The notes beneath the pieces are model-generated. The model was not told where the DNA came from. It did not search any database and was given only the letters and a program-made list of their open reading frames with translations. Both the position numbers and the translations under genes were made by a program. Shown in pieces: positions 54,284 to 64,000 of a stretch of 64,000 bases of DNA (the first letter of the stretch is position 1; every line of letters begins with the position of its first letter). The DNA is from [Mycobacterium] zoologicum (GTDB lineage: Bacteria > Actinomycetota > Actinomycetes > Mycobacteriales > Mycobacteriaceae), in contig NZ_CP083985.1 in assembly GCF_020172665.1 (NCBI RefSeq), forward strand, positions 3,514,540 to 3,578,539, in the 5' to 3' direction.

Positions 54284-54928
54284 CTACTTCGCGATCGCCA
54301 TCACCGCACCCGGCCGCAGCCAGCCGATGATCTTCACCAGCGTGGTGTCGTCGATCGCCACGCAGCCCGCCGTCGGCCCGCCGTCGGTGGTGTGGAAGAA
54401 GTAGGCGGAGCCGGCGCCGGGTACCCGGGCGTTGTTGTAGCCGATCACCACCGCGTGCCGGTACTGCGGGATTTGAAGGTTCTCACTGGCTGCCGTGTCG
54501 AACGGGCACTGGGCCTTTTTGCAGACCTGCATGGTGTTGTAGGTCGGGCTGCCCGAGTCGCTGTCCCACCAGTGATCGGACCCGACCTGCACATACGGCA
54601 GGCCTCCGCCGGGATTGGGCGCGGTGCCGAACGCCGAGTCGAGCGGGTAAACCCCCATCGGGGTCGACGGCTCACCTTCCCTCGTCCGCGGTGTGATGCC
54701 CGCCGAGCCGACATGCGCCGGAATCCCGGCCGCGACCGGTTCCCAGCCCGCGACACTCCGCTGGTAGACGTCGATGTTCGCGGTCGAATGACCCACTCCG
54801 ACAACCGAAACCACCTGGGTGGCGTTGCCGACCGCATTTCCGAACCACGGGTCGACGACGGCTGCGGCCGGTGTTGTTGTCGCCGCGGTCAGACCCATCG
54901 CGCACAGCAGAACCACTAGTCGACGCAC
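54284..54928 (-). CDS. Exported YkuD-type (L,D-transpeptidase-like) protein
   Basis: About 214 residues: signal peptide RRLVVLLCAMGLTAATTTPA, cleaved near AAA-VVDPW, then a catalytic domain with AGITPRTREGEPSTPMGVYP and the nucleophile region FFHTTDGGPTAGCVAIDD, where H and C match the YkuD H...C pattern. It resembles the short exported YkuD proteins of mycobacteria more than the two-domain Ldt enzymes that make 3-3 crosslinks, so crosslinking activity is uncertain. GTG at 54928 is chosen for the signal peptide; a TTG at 54967 would add 13 residues. Convergent with mmsB. Confidence 0.78.
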   Translation of the reverse strand: MRRLVVLLCAMGLTAATTTPAAAVVDPWFGNAVGNATQVVSVVGVGHSTANIDVYQRSVAGWEPVAAGIPAHVGSAGITPRTREGEPSTPMGVYPLDSAFGTAPNPGGGLPYVQVGSDHWWDSDSGSPTYNTMQVCKKAQCPFDTAASENLQIPQYRHAVVIGYNNARVPGAGSAYFFHTTDGGPTAGCVAIDDTTLVKIIGWLRPGAVMAIAK

Positions 54929-54979
54929 CACCTCATGGTCGATGACCGGTGGTCGCGCGTCAATCAACCAGGGCCGTGA

Positions 54980-55513
54980 TCAGCCCGCTTCGCGGCAGCT
55001 GAACCGCGCGACCACCCGGTCGGAGTGCAACTCGCGGCACCCGGCGGCCGACAACCCGTCGTAGCCGTCGGAACCGATGAAGATCGCCGGCAGGCCGATC
55101 GCCGATGCGGTCCGGGCGCCGGCCTCGGACCCGGCGATCACCAACGTCTCACCGGCGACGATGCCCAGCTCCCACAGCGCCAGCCGGTACAGCTCGGCGT
55201 CACCGTCCGGGCCGGTAAGGTCATCGGCGCTGATCACGGTCTCGGTCATGCCGTCGCCCATGAGTTCGCGCACCCGATCCTGCAACTCCTCGCGCGGCCC
55301 GGTGCCCACCACCGCGACCCACAGGCCGGTGGAGAACAGGCTCAGCACCAGGTCGTGCAGCCCGGCGCGGGGCTCGCCGTCGGCGTCGGCAAGAGCGTCC
55401 AGATCGAAGATCACCGCCTGCAGCGGGTAAACCTCGGCATCGTGCTGCACTTGACCCCACCAGTACGGGCGGCTGGGTCCGGTCCATGTCGCGAGCTCAG
55501 TTGTGATCTGCAT
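54980..55513 (-). CDS. HAD-superfamily protein with degenerate motifs
   Basis: 177 residues. The core strand AVIFDLDALADADGE keeps the two aspartates of HAD motif I. Motif II is reduced to VVGTGPREE. The motif III lysine is missing (TGPDGDAELYRLALWELGI) and the acidic pair of motif IV is replaced by AGS in LVIAGSEAGARTASAIG. The fold is of the beta-phosphoglucomutase/phosphatase type, but normal Mg-dependent catalysis is doubtful. A binding or regulatory role is possible. It lies upstream of the YkuD gene on the same strand with a 51-bp gap. Confidence 0.65.
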   Translation of the reverse strand: MQITTELATWTGPSRPYWWGQVQHDAEVYPLQAVIFDLDALADADGEPRAGLHDLVLSLFSTGLWVAVVGTGPREELQDRVRELMGDGMTETVISADDLTGPDGDAELYRLALWELGIVAGETLVIAGSEAGARTASAIGLPAIFIGSDGYDGLSAAGCRELHSDRVVARFSCREAG

Positions 55514-55605
55514 AACAGCCAGGGTGCCCGAAAAGGGCCCGTCCGTCCTCCCCCATTTGGGGGAACCGTCCGGGGGGATAGAAATGCCAGCGCCTATTCG
55601 GGCCC

Positions 55606-55617
55606 TATTGTCTTGCT
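55606..55617 (+). promoter_or_regulatory. Likely leaderless promoter of the response regulator gene
   Basis: TATTGT (55606-55611) is a TANNNT -10 box 6 nt before the ATG at 55618, with no ribosome site between, so the mRNA probably starts at the ATG. Confidence 0.45.
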
Positions 55618-56268
55618 ATGCCCGTGCGCCTGGTCCTCGTCGACGACCACGAGATGGTGATCGAGGGCCTGCGGGCCATGCTGACGGCGTTCGCCGACCG
55701 GATCGAGGTCGTCGGACAGGCCATCAACGCCGAGCAGGCGCTGTCGGTGGTCACCGACACCGACCCCGACGTCGTGTTGTGCGACGTGCGGATGCGCGGT
55801 GAAAGCGGCCTGGACCTCTGCCTGGCGCTGCGCGAACGCGACCCGGAGCGCAAAGTCGTGATGCTGAGCGTCTACGACGACGAGCAGTACCTGTTCGAGG
55901 CGCTGCGGGTCGGCGCGAGCGGCTACCTGCTCAAGAGCGTCAGCAGCGACGACCTGGTGCACCAGATCGAGCTGGCCCACCGCGGCGAGACGGTGATCGA
56001 CCCCGGACTGGCGGCGCGGGCGGTCGGCACCGCGGCGCGCCTGCAGCGTGACGAGTTCTGGCCCGGCGCCCGCCAGGGCCTGACCCAGCGCGAGAGCGAG
56101 ATCCTGGCCTACATGGTCAGCGGCCTGTCCAACCGCGGGATCGCCGCCAAGCTGGTGATCGGCGACGAGACCGTCAAAAGCCACCTGCGTTCGATCTACC
56201 GCAAGCTGGGTGTCTCCGATCGCACGGGCGCGGTGGCCACCGCGCTGCGCGAGGGGATCTACCGGTGA
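55618..56268 (+). CDS. NarL/FixJ-type response regulator
   Basis: 216 residues. Receiver domain with phospho-acceptor D56 in VVLCDVRMRGESG, acidic pocket DD near residue 10 and lysine in GYLLKSV. LuxR-type helix-turn-helix at the C-terminus (LTQRESEILAYMVSGLSNRG and DETVKSHLRSIYRKLGV). Coupled by a 4-bp GTGA overlap to the histidine kinase gene. Signal and target genes unknown. Confidence 0.93.
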   Translation: MPVRLVLVDDHEMVIEGLRAMLTAFADRIEVVGQAINAEQALSVVTDTDPDVVLCDVRMRGESGLDLCLALRERDPERKVVMLSVYDDEQYLFEALRVGASGYLLKSVSSDDLVHQIELAHRGETVIDPGLAARAVGTAARLQRDEFWPGARQGLTQRESEILAYMVSGLSNRGIAAKLVIGDETVKSHLRSIYRKLGVSDRTGAVATALREGIYR

Positions 56269-57521
56269 GCCCTTCCGGCGCACCACGCCCTCGGGCCCGC
56301 AAACAGGGCGCGGTACGCGATTTCGTGGACGCCAACCACGAGCTGGCCCTGCTTCGCGAGCTCATCCAGGCTGCGTCCAGCGGGCCCGGCGTGGAGCCGC
56401 TGGCCGCCGCGGCTGCCCGGATGATCACCGCGGCCACCGGCACCGATGTCTGCTTCGTGCACGTGCTCGACGACACCGAACGCTCGCTGACGCTGACCGG
56501 CGCGACCCCGCCGTTCGACACCGAGGTCGGCAAGATCCGGCTGCCGCTGGAATCCGGGGTGTCAGGTTGGGTGGCGCGGCACCGCGAGCCGGTGGTGATC
56601 TGCGACGACAAGGAGGCCGACTCGCGTTATGTGCCGATCGAGTCGCTGCGCGGGCGCGACTTCACCTCGATGGTGTCGGTGCCCATGGAGACCGATCCGG
56701 GCGGGCTGGTGGGCGTGCTCAACGTGCACACCGTGGCGCGCCGCGAATTCACCGACGGCGACATCGAGTTGCTGCGGGTGATCGGCCGGCTGATCGCCGG
56801 TGCCATGCACCAGGCCCGGCTGCACCGGCAGCTGGTGGCCCGCGAACGCGCCCACGAGCTGTTCGTCGAGCAGGTGATCGAGGCCCAGGAGATCGAGCGC
56901 CGCCGGCTGGCCGGCGACATCCACGACGGCATCTCGCAGCGCCTGGTGACGCTGTCCTACCGGCTCGACGCCGCCGCCCGGGCGGTCGGCAACGATCCGG
57001 ACGAGGCGTCGGCGCAGCTGGAGGCCGCCCGCGAGCTGGCCGGGCTGACGCTGCAGGAGACCCGGGTGGCGATCAGCGGCCTGCGCCCGCCGGTGCTCGA
57101 CGACCTGGGCCTGGCCGGCGGGCTGGCCAGCCTCGCCCGATCGATTCCGGCGCCGCGCATCGAGCTGGATCTCGACGAGGTGCGGCTGCCCGAGCACATC
57201 GAGCTGGCGCTGTACCGGATCGCCCAGGAGGGCCTGCAGAACGTCGTCAAGCACGCCGCGGCCACCGTGGTGCGGCTGCGCTTCGCCGTCACCGCCGACC
57301 CCGACACCGCCCGGCTGGAGATCGTCGACGACGGCGTCGGCTTCGACACCTTCGAGCACCCGGTCGGCGGCGACGAGATGGGCGGCTACGGGGTGCTCTC
57401 GATGGCCGAGCGCGCCGAGTTGGTGGGTGGGCGGCTGAACATCCGGTCGCGTCCCGGCTCGGGCACCGCCGTCACGGCCACCATCCCGATCCCGTCGGCC
57501 ACCGCCCGCGAAGCCGTCTAG
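56265..57521 (+). CDS. GAF-domain histidine kinase (HisKA_3 family)
   Basis: 418 residues, soluble. A GAF sensor domain spans roughly residues 45-185 (VCFVHVLDDTERSLTLTG; LESGVSGWVARHREPVVICD). The dimerisation helix carries the phospho-acceptor H220 in LAGDIHDGISQRL, and the ATPase domain has QNVVKHA, DDGVGFD and GGYGVLSMAERAEL. It phosphorylates the adjacent NarL-type regulator. No haem- or metal-binding motif is obvious in the GAF. Its stop overlaps by 4 bp the stop of the convergent MarR gene. Confidence 0.92.
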   Translation: MSPSGAPRPRARKQGAVRDFVDANHELALLRELIQAASSGPGVEPLAAAAARMITAATGTDVCFVHVLDDTERSLTLTGATPPFDTEVGKIRLPLESGVSGWVARHREPVVICDDKEADSRYVPIESLRGRDFTSMVSVPMETDPGGLVGVLNVHTVARREFTDGDIELLRVIGRLIAGAMHQARLHRQLVARERAHELFVEQVIEAQEIERRRLAGDIHDGISQRLVTLSYRLDAAARAVGNDPDEASAQLEAARELAGLTLQETRVAISGLRPPVLDDLGLAGGLASLARSIPAPRIELDLDEVRLPEHIELALYRIAQEGLQNVVKHAAATVVRLRFAVTADPDTARLEIVDDGVGFDTFEHPVGGDEMGGYGVLSMAERAELVGGRLNIRSRPGSGTAVTATIPIPSATAREAV

Positions 57522-58018
57522 AAATCCCCGGCGTTGCGCCGCAGCGTCTCGATCACGTTCGACAGGGTGCGGGACTGCTGCTCCGACATCCCGATGTCGG
57601 AGAACACCTCACGGTTGAGCGTCGCGGTCGCATCTTCCACCGTCGCGCGCCCCCGGGCGGTGATCGACACCAGCGTGGTGCGGCCGTCGGTGGGATGCGG
57701 CAGCCGCTCCACCAGCCCGGCGGCCTCCAGCCGACGGATCGCGTGGGTGACGCTGGTGACGTGCACCTGCAGCCGGTCGGACGCCTTGGCGATCGGCATG
57801 GCACCGGAGCGGCTGAACGCCAGCAGGCGTAACAGCTCGAACCGGGAGAAGCTCAGGTCGTAGGGCCGCAGGGTTGCCTCCACCCGGGCCAGCAGGATCT
57901 GATGGGCGCGCATCACCGACGTCACCGCCACCATCCCGTCGGCGACCTCTCCCCATCCGGCCCGCTCCCAATTGGCTCGGGCCAGTGCGATCGGGTCGCG
58001 GTCGTCGGGCGGGTTCAT
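57518..58018 (-). CDS. MarR-family transcriptional regulator
   Basis: 166 residues with a winged helix-turn-helix: SFSRFELLRLLAFSRSGAMP, then RLQVHVTSVTHAIRRLEAAG as recognition helix and LPHPTDGRTTLVSITARG as the wing. The position next to map-adk-secY and the length match Rv0737; sigL and rslA, found between them in M. tuberculosis, are absent. It ends 15 bp before map begins downstream on the same strand's far side. Effector unknown. Confidence 0.88.
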   Translation of the reverse strand: MNPPDDRDPIALARANWERAGWGEVADGMVAVTSVMRAHQILLARVEATLRPYDLSFSRFELLRLLAFSRSGAMPIAKASDRLQVHVTSVTHAIRRLEAAGLVERLPHPTDGRTTLVSITARGRATVEDATATLNREVFSDIGMSEQQSRTLSNVIETLRRNAGDF

Positions 58019-58032
58019 GGTCTCCCCGCCCG

Positions 58033-58827
58033 TCAGGCCCGCGTCAGGATCCGGGGTCCGTCCTCGGTGACCGCGACGGTGTGTTCCCAGTGCGCGGCGC
58101 GAGAGCCGTCGACGGTGACGACCGTCCACTCGTCGTCGAGGATCTTGGTCTGGTCGGTGCCCAGGGTCAGCATCGGCTCGATCGCCAGCACCGACCCGAC
58201 CACCAGATGCGGCCCGCGGCCGGGCGAGCCCTCGTTGGGCAGGAACGGGTCGAGGTGCATCTCGCGGCCGATACCGTGGCCGCCGTAGCCGTCGACGATG
58301 CCGAACCCCCGCTTGAACTGCTTCGACGCGGCGCGGGCGCCCGTTTCGATGGCGTGCGAGACGTCGGTGAGGCGGTTGCCCGCCACCATCGCGGCGATAC
58401 CGGCCTCCATCGCCTGCCGGGTGGCCGCCGACAGCTGCTCGTCGGCCTCGGTCAGCGTGTCGATGCCGAAGGTGACCGCCGCGTCGCCGTGCCAGCCGTC
58501 CAGGATGGCGCCGCAGTCGATGGACACCAGATCACCGGTGGCCAGCACCTCGGCCGAGGACGGGATGCCGTGCACCACCCGGTCGTTGACCGAGCTGCAG
58601 ATCGACGCCGGGAAGCCGTGGTAGCCCAGGAACGACGGGGTGGCACCGGCGTCCCGGATCACCGATTCGGCGACCTCGTCGAGTTGCAGGGTCGACACAC
58701 CGGCGGCAGCGGCCGCTCGCACCGCGGCCAGGGCGGCCGCGACGACGGCGCCTGCCGCGGCCATCGCGTCAAGCTCACCGGGGCTGCGATGCGGCACGAC
58801 CTTGCGCCGCTTCCCCCAACCGACCAC
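58033..58827 (-). CDS. map: Methionine aminopeptidase, type I
   Basis: 264 residues. Removes the N-terminal methionine from nascent proteins. The metal ligands are visible: D in [11 protein letters not shown] in [11 protein letters not shown] in [10 protein letters not shown] in AIEPMLTLG and E at VAVTEDG. The ATG overlaps the adk stop by one base. It is the third gene of secY-adk-map. Confidence 0.95.
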   Translation of the reverse strand: MVGWGKRRKVVPHRSPGELDAMAAAGAVVAAALAAVRAAAAAGVSTLQLDEVAESVIRDAGATPSFLGYHGFPASICSSVNDRVVHGIPSSAEVLATGDLVSIDCGAILDGWHGDAAVTFGIDTLTEADEQLSAATRQAMEAGIAAMVAGNRLTDVSHAIETGARAASKQFKRGFGIVDGYGGHGIGREMHLDPFLPNEGSPGRGPHLVVGSVLAIEPMLTLGTDQTKILDDEWTVVTVDGSRAAHWEHTVAVTEDGPRILTRA

Positions 58828-59378
58828 TACTTTCCCAGGGCGGTCAGGGCGCGGTCGAACACCTCGTCGAGGGTCCCCAGTGCGTCCACCACATGCAGTT
58901 CGTGCTCGTCCTGGTAGTAGTCCAGCAGCGGCGTCGTCTCCTCGCGGTAGACGATCATCCGGTTGTGGATGACCTCGGCGGTGTCGTCGGCGCGGCCACG
59001 CGCCTTGAGCCGCTTGAGCAGTTCGCTCTCGGTGACCCGGAATTCCAGGACCGCGTCGACCTTGGTCTGGCGGCGTTCCAGCATGGCGTGCAGCGCTTCG
59101 GCCTGCTCCACCGAACGTGGGTACCCGTCCAAGATGAAACCGTCAGCGGCATCCGCTTGGTCAATCCGGTCTTCGACCAGCGCGTTGGTCAGCTCCGGTG
59201 GCACCAGGTCGCCGGCGTCGAGGTACTGCTTGGCCTGGCGGCCCAGCTCGGTGCCCTCGGCGATGTTGTGCCGGAACAGGTCACCGGTGGAGATCTGCGG
59301 GACACCCAGCTTCTCGGCCAGTTTCACGGCCTGGGTTCCCTTACCGGCCCCCGGCGGCCCCAGCAATACGACTCTCAC
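58827..59378 (-). CDS. adk: Adenylate kinase
   Basis: 183 residues, the short bacterial form without a zinc lid. P-loop [14 protein letters not shown]-binding [32 protein letters not shown] and the lid arginines in [13 protein letters not shown]. Interconverts ATP, ADP and AMP. The start overlaps the secY stop by 4 bp (ATGA). Confidence 0.97.
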   Translation of the reverse strand: MRVVLLGPPGAGKGTQAVKLAEKLGVPQISTGDLFRHNIAEGTELGRQAKQYLDAGDLVPPELTNALVEDRIDQADAADGFILDGYPRSVEQAEALHAMLERRQTKVDAVLEFRVTESELLKRLKARGRADDTAEVIHNRMIVYREETTPLLDYYQDEHELHVVDALGTLDEVFDRALTALGK

Positions 59379-60700
59379 TTGAGGAACCCTTCGTAGTTGC
59401 GCTGCATGAGCTGGCTCTCGATCTGCTTCACGGTGTCCAGGCCGACACCGATCATGATCAGCACCGCGGTACCACCGAACGGCAGGTTCTGCACGGTGCC
59501 GGAGTTGCCCATCTGCAGGAACAGGTTCGGCAGCACGGAGATCACGCCCAGATAGATCGAGCCCGGCAGGGTGATCCGGTTGAGCACGTAACGCAGGTAG
59601 TCCGCGGTCGGCCGGCCGGGGCGGATACCCGGGATGAAGCCGCCGAACTTCTTCATCTCGTCGGCGCGCTCGTCGGGGTTGAACGTGATCGAGACGTAGA
59701 AATAGGTGAAGAAGATGATCAGGCCGAAGTACACCGCGATGTAGACCAGGTTCGACGGGTCAGACAGGTAGGTGCTGACGATCTTGGCCCACCAGCCGGA
59801 GCCGGAGTTGCCGCCGTTGACCAACTGGGTGATCAGCTGCGGGATGTAGATCAGCGACGAGGCGAAGATGACCGGGATAACGCCGGCCTGGTTGACCTTC
59901 AGCGGCAGGTACGTCGAGGTGCCACCGTACATCCGCCGGCCGACCATGCGCTTGGCGTACTGCACCGGGATGCGGCGCTGGCCCTGCTCGACGAAGACGA
60001 CGCCGACGACGATGGCCAGCGCGGCCAGGCAGACCATGGTGAACACCACCGAACCGCGGGAGTCCAGGATGGACTTGCCCTCGATCGGGATGCGGGCGGC
60101 GATGCCGACGAAGATCAGCAGCGACATGCCGTTGCCGATGCCACGTTCGGTGATCAGCTCACCCAGCCACATCACCAGCACCGCACCGGAGGTCATCACC
60201 AGCACGATGACGATCAGGGTGAAGATGCTGTGGTCGGAGATGATGTCGTGACGCAGGCTGCAGGTCTGCAGCAGCCCGCCGTTGGCAGCCAGCGCCACGA
60301 TACTTGTGGCCTGCAGGACGGCCAGCGCGACCGTCAGGTACCGGGTGTACTGCGTCATCTTGTTCTGGCCGGACTGGCCTTCTTTACGCAGCTCCTCGAA
60401 GCGCGGGATGACCACCGTCAACAACTGCACGATGATGCTGGCGGTGATGTAGGGCATCACGCCGATGGCGAACACCGTCAACTGCAGCAGCGCACCGCCG
60501 GAGAACAGGTTGATCAGCGAGTAGACCTGGGCCGCGTCACCGCCGCTGACCTCTTTGATGCACTGCTGCACGTTCTGGTAGTCCACGCCGGGCGACGGGA
60601 TCGACGCGCCGAGCCGGTAGACCACGATGATCCCCAGGGCGAACAGGATCTTGCGCCTCAAGTCGACGGTCCGCAGTGATGAGATGAAAGCCGAGAACAC
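59375..60700 (-). CDS. secY: Protein translocase subunit SecY
   Basis: 441 residues with ten membrane helices. It shows the start [20 protein letters not shown], the plug region [20 protein letters not shown] and the conserved C5 loop of [20 protein letters not shown]. Main channel of the Sec pathway. First gene of secY-adk-map. The 273 bp upstream (60701-60973) separate it from a divergent methyltransferase gene and must carry both promoters; I see candidate TAGTCT/TAGACT boxes near 60818-60830 for secY. Confidence 0.98.
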   Translation of the reverse strand: MFSAFISSLRTVDLRRKILFALGIIVVYRLGASIPSPGVDYQNVQQCIKEVSGGDAAQVYSLINLFSGGALLQLTVFAIGVMPYITASIIVQLLTVVIPRFEELRKEGQSGQNKMTQYTRYLTVALAVLQATSIVALAANGGLLQTCSLRHDIISDHSIFTLIVIVLVMTSGAVLVMWLGELITERGIGNGMSLLIFVGIAARIPIEGKSILDSRGSVVFTMVCLAALAIVVGVVFVEQGQRRIPVQYAKRMVGRRMYGGTSTYLPLKVNQAGVIPVIFASSLIYIPQLITQLVNGGNSGSGWWAKIVSTYLSDPSNLVYIAVYFGLIIFFTYFYVSITFNPDERADEMKKFGGFIPGIRPGRPTADYLRYVLNRITLPGSIYLGVISVLPNLFLQMGNSGTVQNLPFGGTAVLIMIGVGLDTVKQIESQLMQRNYEGFLK

Positions 60701-60973
60701 TCTTCTCCTCCTGCGCAGCCGAGGTCCGGTCGCGGCGTGCCATTGGGCCGGATGCCTTCCAGCCCCGGTTAGTCCTGGGGTCGTGCTGCGTCTGCCTGTT
60801 CAGGCGCGTCAGCAGTCTACGAGACTAACAGCTGCATCCGGTGGGCCGGGCTGCTGTCCGGCGCCGCTGCCAGCGAACCGTCAGACGCCAAGCGTACAGT
60901 CGGCGACGGCTCGTTAAATCGGCTAACTAACTTTCCGGCGCCGCGTCGCCGGCATCGACAGAGAGGTTCGCGA

Positions 60974-61909
60974 ATGCCACGCACCGAGAACGACAGCTGG
61001 GATCTGGCCTCCAGCGTCGGCGCCACCGCCACCGCGGTCGCCGCCGGCCGTGCCATGGCCACCCGCGGAAACGGCACTGACCGGCCATTGATCAACGATC
61101 CGTTCGCCGAGCCGCTGGTTCGCGCGGTCGGAATCGATTCTTTCACCCGGCTGGCCACCGGCGAGCTCGACGTGGCCGACCTCGCCGACGACGATCAGTC
61201 CGGGATCGCGCGGATGGCCACCAATATGGCCGTGCGCACCCGATTCTTCGACGAATTCTTTCTGGACGCGGGCGCCGCGGGCATCCGCCAAGCCGTCATC
61301 CTGGCCTCGGGACTCGACGCCCGCGCCTACCGGCTGGACTGGCCGGCCGGCACCACCGTGTTCGAGATCGACCAATCCGAGGTGATCGAGTTCAAGACTC
61401 GGGTGCTGGCCACCCACGGCGCCCAGCCCACCGCGGACCGCCGTCCGGTCCCCGCCGACCTGCGCGACGACTGGCCCGCGGCGCTGCGGGCGTCGGGCTT
61501 CGACCCGTCCCAGCCGACCGCGTGGAGCGCCGAGGGGCTGCTGGCCTATCTGCCCGCCGATGCTCAGGATCGCTTGCTGGACACCATCACTGCCCTGTCG
61601 GCACCGCACAGCCGCTGCGCGATCGAGAACATCGCGCAGCTCGACGAGGCCGGCGAGGAGTCGGCACGCGAGCGCATGCAGGAGTCTGCCGCCCGGATGC
61701 GCGACCACGGGGTCGACCTCGACCTGACCGAGCTGGTCTACTTCGGAGAGCGCAATGACGCCGCCGAATACCTCGCGCGACACGGGTGGCGCCTGGCCAG
61801 CCGCACCATCAACGAGCTCTACGCCGAGCACGGGCTGCCGCTGCTCGACGGCACCGACGGTCACGCCGGACTGACCTACGTCAGTGCGGTTTTGGGAGGA
61901 GGACAGTGA
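60974..61909 (+). CDS. SAM-dependent methyltransferase (TIGR00027 family), first of pair
   Basis: 311-residue member of the mycobacterial O-methyltransferase-like family found beside secY (Rv0731c type). It contains [20 protein letters not shown], the SAM loop [17 protein letters not shown] and [12 protein letters not shown], then [19 protein letters not shown] lies 8 bp before the ATG. Substrate unknown; leprosy-like PPM-family methyltransferases act on carboxyl or hydroxyl groups. It overlaps the next gene (TGATG). Confidence 0.9.
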   Translation: MPRTENDSWDLASSVGATATAVAAGRAMATRGNGTDRPLINDPFAEPLVRAVGIDSFTRLATGELDVADLADDDQSGIARMATNMAVRTRFFDEFFLDAGAAGIRQAVILASGLDARAYRLDWPAGTTVFEIDQSEVIEFKTRVLATHGAQPTADRRPVPADLRDDWPAALRASGFDPSQPTAWSAEGLLAYLPADAQDRLLDTITALSAPHSRCAIENIAQLDEAGEESARERMQESAARMRDHGVDLDLTELVYFGERNDAAEYLARHGWRLASRTINELYAEHGLPLLDGTDGHAGLTYVSAVLGGGQ

Positions 61910-62832
61910 TGGAACGCACCGGCGGTGCACGATCCCCTGGGGACACCTGGGACCTGGCGTCCAGCGTGGGCACCACGGCGACCATGGTCGCCGCAGCCCG
62001 CGCGCTGGCCAGCCGGGAGGCCGATCCCCTGATCGACGACCCGTTCGCCGCGCCGCTGGTGCGTGCGGTCGGGATCGACTTCTTCAACCGGCTGCTCGAC
62101 GGTGAGCTCGACCCGGCCGTCGCACAGGACGCCACCACCGCCGCGCGCCCGATGACCGATGTGATGGCGGTGCGCACCCGGTTCTTCGATGACTTCTTCC
62201 TCGCTGCCGGCGCGGCGGGCATCCGCCAGGCGGTCATCCTGGCCGCCGGGCTGGATTCGCGGGCCTACCGGCTGGGCTGGCCGCAGGGCAGCGTCGTCTA
62301 CGAGATCGACCAGCCCGAGGTGATCGAGTTCAAGTCCGCCACGCTGGCCGCCCTGGGCGCCGAACCGACGGCACTGCGCCGCACGGTGGCCGTCGACCTA
62401 CGCGACGACTGGCCGGAAGCGTTGCGCCGCAGTGGTTTCGATGCGACGCAACCGACCGCGTGGAGCGCAGAGGGACTGCTGGTCTACCTTCCGCCGGACG
62501 CGCAGGACCGGCTGTTCGACAGCATCACCGCGTCGAGCGCGCCGGGCAGCCGGCTGGCCACCGAGTACCACCCCGACGGCGCCGCCACACTGGGCGACTC
62601 GAACGACTCGGTGGGCAAACGCTTCGCCGAGCACGGCCTGGATCTCGACTTCGCCAACCTGGTCTACGCCGGGGAGCGCAGGCCCGCAGGCGACTATCTG
62701 ACCGAACTGGGCTGGCAGGTCAGCGGCTGCAGCCGGCTGGAGTTGTTCGAGGCCTACGGTCGCAGGTTCCCCGACGACCCCCTGGTGACGCGGATGCGCA
62801 ACTCGGTGGCGATCGAGGCCGTTTTCGGCTAG
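61909..62832 (+). CDS. SAM-dependent methyltransferase (TIGR00027 family), second of pair
   Basis: 307-residue tandem paralogue of the preceding gene: [51 protein letters not shown] and [13 protein letters not shown]. The ATG shares its first base with the upstream stop; GGGAGGAGG supports it. It is shorter and diverged at the C-terminal third, so the two may have different substrates. Its stop codon overlaps that of the convergent phosphatase gene in a shared CTAG. Confidence 0.9.
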   Translation: MERTGGARSPGDTWDLASSVGTTATMVAAARALASREADPLIDDPFAAPLVRAVGIDFFNRLLDGELDPAVAQDATTAARPMTDVMAVRTRFFDDFFLAAGAAGIRQAVILAAGLDSRAYRLGWPQGSVVYEIDQPEVIEFKSATLAALGAEPTALRRTVAVDLRDDWPEALRRSGFDATQPTAWSAEGLLVYLPPDAQDRLFDSITASSAPGSRLATEYHPDGAATLGDSNDSVGKRFAEHGLDLDFANLVYAGERRPAGDYLTELGWQVSGCSRLELFEAYGRRFPDDPLVTRMRNSVAIEAVFG

Positions 62833-64000
62833 CTCAGGTCGAGGCCGAGCAGGCTCGAGGGGTCGGTGAACTCCGCCGACAACGGCGGGTCGGTCGGCTC
62901 GATGGTTCCGACTCCGGTCATGTGCGCGACAACCTGGGCCAGCGCCTCGGTCGCATCCACCCCCAGACCGCCGACGAACTGGACGACCTGCTGAGCGGCT
63001 TCGGCCAACCCGCTGACCAGGAATATGTCCTGATCGACGATCCCCTGCAGGTAATCGCTGAGCTGGGTGACGGCTTTGTCGATGAAGTACGGGATGGACG
63101 TGAAGACCGTGCGGATGGCCAGCGTGATGTCGTCGCCGATGTTCGGGTAGCCGACCAGCGACATCGCGGCTTGGAGCGCCTGCGCCAGGTCGACGGGCTG
63201 CACGATGCTGTTCGTGACGCTCGGGTCGCTGAACATCGAGACACCGTCGAAGTCCGAGCGCATCGGGGCCCCGAAGAGCGCCAGGATCGTCGGCGTGATG
63301 TCGGCGATGGAGTAGTTCAGGTTCTGGCTGCCGTCGGTGGCGTCATGGCCGGCCTGATCGAAGATGACGAACTGCTGAGTCTCGTTGGGCGACTGGAAGC
63401 CGTGCCCGAACCCCAGCGACTGCTGGTGGCCGTGGTCGGTGGTGATGATGACCGACCAGTCGTCGCCGGTCGCCGCCTTGGCCTGCTCTACCGCGGCCAG
63501 GATCTGCGCGATGTTGGCTCCGACATTGACGACGGCTTGGGCGTATTCGGGCGACCCGCCGCCGAACCCGTGGCCGGCCTCGTCGACCTGCACCTGGTAG
63601 GAGAACAGGAAGCTCGAGATGTCGTCAGGGTTGTCCATGGTCGCCAAGATCTGGGCGACGGTAGCCGCGGTGACCTGCGCGTCGGTGTTGGCCCAGGTGG
63701 TGTCGAAGGGGATGTAGGTGCTGCTGTCGGCCCCGGTGCCACCCGCCGTCCCGATGTCGTTGATGTAGTCCCAGTCGGCGATCACCGAGGTATGGATGTC
63801 CGGGTTGTAGTGCTCCAGCAGGTTGAACACCGTCGGCCACTTGTCGTACGGGTCGGGGGTGAACAGGTTGTTGATCACACCGTGCTTGTCGTCCCACACC
63901 CCCGTGAGGATCGTCGACCAGGACGGACCGGAGATCGTGGTGTGGCCGACCTCGTTGGCGGCGCCGGTGATGCCGTTGTTCATCGCCGTCGTGAAGCCGC
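62829..64000 (-). CDS. Alkaline phosphatase/phosphodiesterase-family protein (N-terminus outside window)
   Basis: The C-terminal 390 residues are visible; the frame is open at the right edge ([16 protein letters not shown]...). Metal-site motifs of the alkaline-phosphatase superfamily are present: [17 protein letters not shown] with the nucleophile region, D and H in [11 protein letters not shown], and the paired [12 protein letters not shown] helical tail (about residues 290-384) follows the catalytic part. Probably exported or surface-located, but the signal peptide would lie outside the window. Substrate unknown. Confidence 0.82.
   Translation of the reverse strand, partial: GFTTAMNNGITGAANEVGHTTISGPSWSTILTGVWDDKHGVINNLFTPDPYDKWPTVFNLLEHYNPDIHTSVIADWDYINDIGTAGGTGADSSTYIPFDTTWANTDAQVTAATVAQILATMDNPDDISSFLFSYQVQVDEAGHGFGGGSPEYAQAVVNVGANIAQILAAVEQAKAATGDDWSVIITTDHGHQQSLGFGHGFQSPNETQQFVIFDQAGHDATDGSQNLNYSIADITPTILALFGAPMRSDFDGVSMFSDPSVTNSIVQPVDLAQALQAAMSLVGYPNIGDDITLAIRTVFTSIPYFIDKAVTQLSDYLQGIVDQDIFLVSGLAEAAQQVVQFVGGLGVDATEALAQVVAHMTGVGTIEPTDPPLSAEFTDPSSLLGLDLS

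Noticed and set aside
59198..60679. 493-codon plus-strand open frame opposite secY
   Set aside because: Antisense shadow of secY with His/Asp/Gln-rich, family-less translation.

Overview
The window is mycobacterial chromosome. The DNA is GC-rich throughout. Gene order matches the Mycobacterium tuberculosis Rv3433c-Rv3462c block (nnr, DUF4436 protein, glmS, glmM, rpsI-rplM, ESX-4, two cutinases, truA-rplQ-rpoA-rpsD-rpsK-rpsM-rpmJ-infA), followed by a block like Rv0753c-Rv0731c (mmsA, fadE9, mmsB, MarR, map, adk, secY, methyltransferases). These two blocks are far apart in M. tuberculosis by locus number but adjacent here. PGRS proteins that carry signal peptides and lack a PE domain, and long tandem paralogues, suggest a non-tuberculous species, perhaps of the M. 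terrae/Mycolicibacter group. That species guess is inference.

Layout. 1-10.5 kb: nnr (cut by the left edge), a rhomboid-like membrane protein, a Baeyer-Villiger-type monooxygenase/SDR pair, a VapBC toxin-antitoxin, two paralogous secreted proteins flanking a DUF4436 membrane protein, glmS, and an alpha/beta-hydrolase-fold protein without its nucleophile. 10.5-24.7 kb: three tandem minus-strand cassettes. Each has the same promoter, a GjpA-like exported protein gene, a PGRS gene and a hairpin terminator. 24.9-27.8 kb: an F420-type oxidoreductase and a fatty acyl-AMP ligase. 27.8-30.5 kb: a tightly packed minus-strand operon with two ESX-type helical proteins (Rv3440c- and Rv3439c-like), an ADP-ribosyltransferase-like toxin candidate and two very small genes that could be immunity or antitoxin genes. 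30.5-33.1 kb: glmM and rplM-rpsI. 33.2-42.1 kb: a complete ESX-4 type VII secretion locus (esxT, esxU, Rv3446c-like, eccC4, eccD4, mycP4, eccB4), followed by two secreted cutinases. 43.7-48.4 kb: the infA-to-truA translation/transcription operon. 48.5-50.5 kb: an FHA-ABC exporter. 50.7-54.3 kb: the valine-catabolism operon mmsA-fadE-mmsB under a palindromic operator. 54.3-58.0 kb: a YkuD-type exported protein, a degenerate HAD protein, a NarL-type two-component pair and a MarR regulator. 58.0-60.7 kb: secY-adk-map. 61.0-64.0 kb: two tandem SAM-dependent methyltransferases and a phosphatase/phosphodiesterase cut by the right edge.

Most interesting. First, the operon at 27815-30474: an ADP-ribosyltransferase fold with R, S/T-S and Q-x-E signatures lies directly behind two WXG-like proteins and 3 kb from ESX-4, and its last three genes look less GC-rich than their surroundings. 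This suggests an ESX-4-linked polymorphic toxin with immunity genes. Second, the triplicated GjpA-like/PGRS cassette, whose three promoters share a 17-bp spacer, a TAGTGT -10 box and a conserved downstream half-palindrome, implies a co-expressed cell-envelope system that replaces the PE-PGRS route. Smaller oddities include truA with no ATG/GTG/TTG start before its conserved N-terminus, and short EccB4 and EccD4 proteins.
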